From JAFDZW01 sp038229915 (GTDB lineage: Bacteria > Bacteroidota > Ignavibacteria > Palsa-1295), in contig JBBRNY010000080.1 in the NCBI GenBank assembly GCA_038229915.1, forward strand, positions 1 to 11,422: a stretch of 11,422 nt of DNA, given 5' to 3'. The position numbers and the translations under genes were made by a program. This document shows, piece by piece, positions 7,074 to 11,422 of the stretch. Positions within the stretch are counted from its first letter, which is position 1; the number at the start of each line of letters is the position of its first letter. The notes beneath the pieces were generated by a model. That model was not told the origin of the DNA. It saw only the letters and a program-made list of their open reading frames with translations, and did not search any database.

Positions 7074-7748
7074 ATGGCTACGTTATATCTCACAGGTTCA
7101 TCGGGTGGTTTAGGTCGGGGGATCCGCACATTTTATCTTGATAAAGGATGGAATGTAGCAGGCTTTGACGCATTTGATGACCATTTCGAGCACGACAAGT
7201 TTTCCTTTGCTACGATCGATAGTACCAACGAAATGTCGGTTGATACTGCATTTAATGCTGCCTCGCTGAAGTTCGGAGTACCTGACCAATTGATCGCTAC
7301 GATAGGCGGGATAAAACCACCAGTAAATTTTGAGGAGATGTCGTTTATCGACTTTTTACAGGTTGTCAATCTTAATCTTGTCTCGACCTTTGTTTGCACC
7401 AAAGAAGCAGTAAAATTGATGAAGCCACTCTCGAAAGGGTCGCTCGTCACTATTGGTGCAGAGACAGCACTCCATCCCGAGCCAAAAAAGGCGGCATACA
7501 TTGCCGCAAAAAGATCGGTCATAGCGTTCACTCAGGCCATTGCTGAGGAGACAAAAGGGTATGGCGTGACTGCAAATTGTATCATTCCAAAAGTCATCGC
7601 TACCAAAGCCAGCGAAGAATGGGGAACACCTGAGGAATTCAAACGTTGGACTAAGCCGGAAGACATCGCCGCGATGTGTTTTTTCCTCGCTTCTGATGCA
7701 GGCAAAGCCATAAACGGAGCACAGCTTCGACTTCCAAATAAAGCCTAA
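7074..7748 (+). CDS. Atypical short-chain dehydrogenase/reductase (SDR), dihydropteridine-reductase-like
   Basis: 224 residues, a single Rossmann domain predicted to be cytoplasmic. The nucleotide-binding motif TGSSGGLG is at 7-14. The NNAG-equivalent is TIGGI at 76-80. Conserved Asn99 sits in the NLNL helix. The active-site YxxxK is Tyr142/Lys146 (YIAAK). The position 13 residues before the Tyr, normally the catalytic Ser, is Ala129 in TIGAETA; Thr131 is nearby. The GAxxA...YxxAK layout, the short length and the GW.VAGFD segment after beta-2 resemble animal-type dihydropteridine reductase, a Ser-less SDR, more than FabG-like enzymes. This similarity is judged from memory of the family, and the substrate is unknown. 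Asp32 at the end of beta-2 favours NAD(H) over NADP(H). A candidate promoter lies directly upstream, and the gene leads a same-strand run into yqeY, cvpA and mutS2. Confidence 0.82.
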   Translation: MATLYLTGSSGGLGRGIRTFYLDKGWNVAGFDAFDDHFEHDKFSFATIDSTNEMSVDTAFNAASLKFGVPDQLIATIGGIKPPVNFEEMSFIDFLQVVNLNLVSTFVCTKEAVKLMKPLSKGSLVTIGAETALHPEPKKAAYIAAKRSVIAFTQAIAEETKGYGVTANCIIPKVIATKASEEWGTPEEFKRWTKPEDIAAMCFFLASDAGKAINGAQLRLPNKA

Positions 7749-7785
7749 ATTCGGGTTTCTAATAAATTTTAAGTCTATATTTTAT

Positions 7786-8244
7786 ATGTCATTAAAGGAA
7801 AGAATTACGACAGAACTTACGGCATCAATGAAAGCTGGAGAAAAGCTCAGAACCGAAACGCTTCGTGGGATTCGGGCATTGATCCTTGAGTTTGAAAAAA
7901 GTGGAGTTGGAAGGGAAATGACTGAGGAAGACGAGCTAAAGATGCTGATGACCGCAGCAAAAAAACGCCGCGAGTCGATCGATATCTATTCCAAGAATAA
8001 CCGACCTGAGCAAGCCGCAAAGGAACAGGCTGAGTTGGAGATTCTAACCGAGTATCTGCCACAACAACTTTCGCAAGCTGATATCGAAAAGCGTGTCGCT
8101 GAAGTGATTGCCGAAACAGGGGTAACAGGTCCTGCGGAGATCAATAAAGTTATCCCGATCTTGATGAAAGAGATGAAGGGCAAGGCCGATGGCAAGTTGA
8201 TCCAAGAGATCGTGAAGACGAAATTAACAGCTTTGGCAAGTTAA
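7786..8244 (+). CDS. yqeY: GatB/YqeY-domain protein
   Basis: 152 residues, the normal length for stand-alone YqeY. The family is all-helical and related to the C-terminal tRNA-binding tail of GatB/GatE of the tRNA-dependent amidotransferase; the role of the free-standing protein is not settled. Family signatures: an N-terminal helix with LRTETLRGIRALI (21-33), KKRRESIDIY (59-68), EYLPQQLS (89-96), and the C-terminal MKGKADGKLIQEIVKTKL segment (130-147), which matches the usual G-x-x-DGK-x(4)-VK-x-x-L pattern. It follows the dehydrogenase gene after 37 AT-rich bases and precedes cvpA by 2, so translation with cvpA is probably coupled. No Shine-Dalgarno is visible before the ATG. Confidence 0.93.
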   Translation: MSLKERITTELTASMKAGEKLRTETLRGIRALILEFEKSGVGREMTEEDELKMLMTAAKKRRESIDIYSKNNRPEQAAKEQAELEILTEYLPQQLSQADIEKRVAEVIAETGVTGPAEINKVIPILMKEMKGKADGKLIQEIVKTKLTALAS

Positions 8245-8246
8245 CA

Positions 8247-8744
8247 ATGATCGTTGATCTTATTATAGGATTATTTCTCGCACTCTCTATCTGGCGTGGT
8301 TGGCGGCGCGGTGCTGTCGAGATCGTTGCATCTTTGGCATTGCTTATTGTTTCGATGCTTGTTGCTTCGGCTTTTGGCACTCAAGTAGGCAATGCACTCG
8401 GAAGCAGTGGCTATCTAAGACCGATCTTCGGTTTTTTTATCGTATTTATTATTTTAATGATCGTTGGCTCATTCATTATTAAACGCATAAAGCCCAAACG
8501 CGGAGTGATCTCGTTTTTTGATCGTTTGCTCGGGGCAGTTCTTTCAGGCGTGAAAACCGTGTTGATCATCGGGCTTGTCTGCGCTTTCTTCCGTTTATTC
8601 CAACTCCCATCAGCTGACACTGTTAAAGATTCAGTACTCTACCCGGTAACGCTTAAAGCAACTTCAACTCTTGTAGTACAGCTGAAACCGCTTGCCGTAA
8701 AAGTATCGAATGATGTTTTTGATGACCATCCTGTCTTGCATTAA
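8247..8744 (+). CDS. cvpA: CvpA-family inner-membrane protein
   Basis: 165 residues with four predicted membrane segments (about 2-16, 24-43, 58-78 and 97-117). This is the CvpA fold, named for colicin V production and linked in other bacteria to envelope stress and bile resistance. Family signatures are the RGWRRG motif (17-22) between the first two segments and DRLLGAVLSGVKTVLI (92-107) opening the last. The C-terminal 45 residues are soluble. It sits 2 bases after yqeY and 5 bases before mutS2. CvpA also neighbours mutS2 in Firmicutes (zapA-cvpA-polX-mutS2 in Bacillus subtilis), so the pairing may have functional meaning, although none is established. Confidence 0.88.
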   Translation: MIVDLIIGLFLALSIWRGWRRGAVEIVASLALLIVSMLVASAFGTQVGNALGSSGYLRPIFGFFIVFIILMIVGSFIIKRIKPKRGVISFFDRLLGAVLSGVKTVLIIGLVCAFFRLFQLPSADTVKDSVLYPVTLKATSTLVVQLKPLAVKVSNDVFDDHPVLH

Positions 8745-8749
8745 TTAAA

Positions 8750-11239
8750 ATGGACGAACAATTTTTAGAAGAATCTTCCGGTTTTGAATTTGAGCAAGTT
8801 CGCGAACAATTTTTACGTTCGATACCCAGACAATTTCATATCGCCGCCGAGAAACTCGAATTTCATATCATTCTCGAGTCGCATCTCCGTTTTGTATCAA
8901 CTCCGCTCGGTCGCGCCGCTCTTTTGAAAGAGCTTGTCCCTAATCTCGATCGCGATAAAATTCTGTTGTCGTATGGAGAGATCGATGAACTTCGCGACTT
9001 GATAGCGGGTGGTGATACGCCGTCGTATTCGGGCATTGCTGACATTCGCAATACATTGCATAAAGTGGAGATCGAAGGTAGTACACTTTATCTCGATGAA
9101 GGTCTGCCGCTGGTTTCTTCGCTACGTGCGATGCGCTTGTTGCGCGAGTTTTTTGCAAAGCGTACCAAAGCGGCGCCGAGTCTTTGGAAATCAGCTATCT
9201 ATCTTTTCGAAGATCGTTTGCTTGAAATGGCGTTTGATTCTGTCTTTGATGAAAACGGAAATGTTCGTGACAATGCGAGTGCAGAATTGCATAGAATACG
9301 CCGCGAGATCGTCAGCACCAGTGAGCGACTCAGGAATAAATTAGCGTCGCTCCTTAAACGATATACCGAAGATGATCTGATTCAAGAGCAGATCATAACA
9401 CAACGTGATGGTCGTTCGGTGATACCGGTCAAAGCCGAGCACAAGCGTCGCGTACCTGGAATGATCCATTCAGTTTCGCAGACTGGGCAAACCATTTATA
9501 TCGAACCAAGTGAAACGATCGATCTTAATAACGAACTTCGTTCAATAGAATTTGCCGAACAACGCGAGATCGATCGTATTCTTCGTGAGTTGACTGATCG
9601 GCTTCGCGATTCTGTTCACCCTCTGCTTCGCTCACTTGAAATATCCGGTCATCTTGAAGCAGTGTATGCGAAATCGAGATTCGCGAATTCTATTTTTGCG
9701 ATCACTCCGCAGATCGTCACCCAACGCTCGCCAAGTGAATTGCAATTTCGACTTATCGAAGCGCGACATCCGTTCTTGATCGCAAAACTTGGGAAAGAAA
9801 AAACGGTACCATTTACACTTGAACTCAATAGCGATCAACACACCCTTGTTCTGACAGGACCAAATGCTGGTGGTAAAACAGTATTGCTCAAGACTGTCGG
9901 GATGACGTTTTTGCTCGCTTATGCAGGCTTGCCCATCCCGTGTGGTGGTGAGTCGATTTTGCCAAGCATTGATGGATTGTATGTTGATATTGGTGATTCA
10001 CAATCTATCGCCGATGATCTTTCTACGTTTAGCTCACATATTCAATCGCTTAAAAATATTCTCGCGCAAGTGAATGAATATAGTGTCGTGTTGCTTGATG
10101 AGATCGGTAGCGGAACCGCACCAGAAGAAGGCGGGGCTCTTGCCGAGAGTATCCTTGAGCATCTGACAAAGTTTGCCGGCTTTACTATCGCGACCACTCA
10201 CTACGGCCGGCTCGCAGGATATGCCGAAGCAGTCGAAGGAGTCATCAATGGTTCGATGGAGTTTGTCCAGACGTCACTGACACCATCATATCGCTTCCAG
10301 ATAGGTATCCCTGGCTCATCACATGCGTTTGAAATTGCGGAGCGATATGAAATGCCTCGCAATATCATCAAGCGTGCTCGTGAACTTGCCGGAGGAAAAA
10401 CAAATCGACTCGAACAGCTCATTAATTCGCTTGCCGAAAAAGAACAAGAATTAGCCACAAGAAAACAGGAGATCGAGCGTGAACTTGGTAAAGCACAATT
10501 CGAAAAATTTGAGTATGAGCGCAAGAACGAAGAGGTAACAACAGAGCGAAAAAATATTCTCTCGAAAGCATCTCTACAAGCTGATGAATTGTTAACTCGA
10601 GCCAATAGCTTTGTCGAACGTGCTATCCGCGAAGCACGAGAAGCCGCATCGCTTGATGCTGTGCAAAATGTGAAAGACAATACACTTTCAGAATTACGCA
10701 TTAAACAAAAGAAAGAATTAAAAGAGATCACTACTCTGATCGAAGCAAATACGGGCGCGAGTACTGCTGCTGAGAAAGTCAATACGCCATTGCAAATTGG
10801 CTCGAAGGTTCGTTTGTTCTCAAATCCGGGACAAACAGGCGAGGTATCGGCTATCAACGGCAATGATGCTGAAGTTTTATTCGGTTCGATGCGAATGAAA
10901 GTGAAAAGCTCTCAACTTGAAGTGATCTCCGGCGCAGAAGCTCGAAAAGTTGAGCGCAAGCCTATTCAAAAGACGGGGACGTATTTTGACGAGATGATCA
11001 AACCACGAATTGATCTTCGCGGAAAATATGGCGATGATGGTGTAATGGAAGTTGATAAATTTATTTCTGATGCCAATGCTCGTGGTTTGGAGCGCCTTGA
11101 AATATTACATGGAACAGGCACGGGTGCGCTCGGGCGAAGAATACAACAATATCTCAAGACGAATCCGGTCGTTGCATCGTTTCGTTTTGCAGACCGCGAA
11201 GAAGGTGGCATGGGTGTGACGATCGTCGAGTTAAAATAG
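8750..11239 (+). CDS. mutS2: MutS2: MutS-type ATPase with KOW-like and Smr domains
   Basis: 829 residues. MutS2 is a homodimeric MutS homologue lacking the mismatch-recognition domain. It is reported to suppress homologous recombination or, in Bacillus, to split collided ribosomes. Domains: an N-terminal core/clamp region (about 34-340) including PVKAEHKRRVPGMIHSVSQTG, which is typical of the family; the ATPase with Walker A GPNAGGKT (370-377); an STFSSH-type signature (about 425-430); Walker B LLDEIGSGT with Asp450/Glu451; and the TTHYGRL switch (about 482-488). A long charged coiled coil (about 540-670) follows, then a KOW-like beta segment (about 682-727), then the C-terminal Smr domain with DLRG (755-758) and HGTGTG (787-792), the motifs associated with Smr nuclease activity. 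All key residues are present, so the protein should be active. It is slightly longer than the usual 780-790 because about 33 residues precede the point where most homologues begin. The start 5 bases after cvpA is the only reasonable ATG. Confidence 0.96.
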   Translation: MDEQFLEESSGFEFEQVREQFLRSIPRQFHIAAEKLEFHIILESHLRFVSTPLGRAALLKELVPNLDRDKILLSYGEIDELRDLIAGGDTPSYSGIADIRNTLHKVEIEGSTLYLDEGLPLVSSLRAMRLLREFFAKRTKAAPSLWKSAIYLFEDRLLEMAFDSVFDENGNVRDNASAELHRIRREIVSTSERLRNKLASLLKRYTEDDLIQEQIITQRDGRSVIPVKAEHKRRVPGMIHSVSQTGQTIYIEPSETIDLNNELRSIEFAEQREIDRILRELTDRLRDSVHPLLRSLEISGHLEAVYAKSRFANSIFAITPQIVTQRSPSELQFRLIEARHPFLIAKLGKEKTVPFTLELNSDQHTLVLTGPNAGGKTVLLKTVGMTFLLAYAGLPIPCGGESILPSIDGLYVDIGDSQSIADDLSTFSSHIQSLKNILAQVNEYSVVLLDEIGSGTAPEEGGALAESILEHLTKFAGFTIATTHYGRLAGYAEAVEGVINGSMEFVQTSLTPSYRFQIGIPGSSHAFEIAERYEMPRNIIKRARELAGGKTNRLEQLINSLAEKEQELATRKQEIERELGKAQFEKFEYERKNEEVTTERKNILSKASLQADELLTRANSFVERAIREAREAASLDAVQNVKDNTLSELRIKQKKELKEITTLIEANTGASTAAEKVNTPLQIGSKVRLFSNPGQTGEVSAINGNDAEVLFGSMRMKVKSSQLEVISGAEARKVERKPIQKTGTYFDEMIKPRIDLRGKYGDDGVMEVDKFISDANARGLERLEILHGTGTGALGRRIQQYLKTNPVVASFRFADREEGGMGVTIVELK

Positions 11240-11248
11240 AGAGCTTTT

Positions 11249-11422
11249 ATGATAAAATATATTTGCATTTTTTGTTGCATGTTACTGCTCTCAGTAAATG
11301 CTTCCGCATATCGTAAAGATTCGACACTCACAGTGAGTGATGGTATATCGTTAGCAATGAGCTACTACACGCCCAGCACACCAATGCCCCCGAGCGGCTA
11401 TCCGACGATTCTCTGTGTTCAC
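11249..11422 (+). CDS. Partial secreted alpha/beta-hydrolase-like protein, cut at window edge
   Basis: Only the first 58 codons are present; the frame is open to the window end. Residues 1-20 form a signal peptide (MIKY, a Cys/Leu-rich core, cleavage after ASA). The mature part, LTVSDGISLAMSYYTP (27-42) followed by GYPTILCVH (50-58), has the pattern of the first strands of CocE/NonD or alpha/beta-hydrolase enzymes: a V-x-DG-x-x-L-A strand, a P-rich loop, then a hydrophobic strand leading to the HG oxyanion-hole motif, which would fall at the break. The substrate cannot be told. It begins 9 bases after the mutS2 stop and may be transcribed with it. Confidence 0.6.
   Translation, partial: MIKYICIFCCMLLLSVNASAYRKDSTLTVSDGISLAMSYYTPSTPMPPSGYPTILCVH

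Noticed and set aside
10201..10863. A 220-codon open frame on the minus strand inside mutS2
   Set aside because: It is antisense to conserved ATPase and coiled-coil codons. Its Ser/Arg/Ala-rich product looks like a mirror of the real gene's codon pattern and has no recognisable motif.

Overview
The window looks like chromosomal DNA from a member of the Bacteroidota/Chlorobiota assemblage, possibly a Kapaibacteria- or Ignavibacteria-like lineage. This placement is inferred. It rests on a secreted protein with a type IX secretion (T9SS) type A C-terminal sorting domain, a PD40 beta-propeller fused to an OmpA domain, HYDIN/ASH-like (choice-of-anchor type) secreted proteins, few Shine-Dalgarno sequences, and two intergenic matches to the Bacteroidota -7 promoter box TAnnTTTG. 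There are no RNA genes, insertion sequences, CRISPR arrays or integrases. Genes are tightly packed, and the longest gap is about 180 bases.

Left half (106-5100, minus strand): three genes for exported proteins form a tight operon read right to left. They are a predicted outer-membrane beta-barrel protein, a 656-residue secreted protein built of beta-sandwich (ASH-like) domains that starts inside the end of the barrel gene, and a PD40-propeller/OmpA-like peptidoglycan-binding protein 7 bases further on. Together they could form an envelope complex: a barrel in the outer membrane, a surface or periplasmic beta-sandwich protein, and a peptidoglycan anchor. All three carry CxxC pairs, and two share a short Cys-x(1-2)-PGELxSF motif.

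Centre (5101-5278): a divergent intergenic region with a candidate promoter for the minus operon. The gene transcribed rightward from it (5279-7027) encodes a secreted IgGFc-binding-domain protein ending in a T9SS sorting domain. Its middle is clearly AT-richer than its sorting domain and its neighbours.

Right half (7074-11422, plus strand): a probable operon of an atypical short-chain dehydrogenase (catalytic Tyr and Lys present, usual catalytic Ser replaced by Ala), a YqeY/GatB-like protein, a CvpA-family membrane protein, full-length MutS2 (ATPase, KOW-like and Smr regions), and the first 58 codons of a secreted alpha/beta-hydrolase-like protein cut off by the window edge. Gaps here are 37, 2, 5 and 9 bases. 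The CvpA-MutS2 pairing also occurs in Firmicutes.

The MutS2, YqeY and CvpA genes are strongly enriched in GATC by hand count. The best candidates for something undescribed are the cysteine-motif envelope operon with its divergent T9SS cargo, and the Ser-less dehydrogenase.
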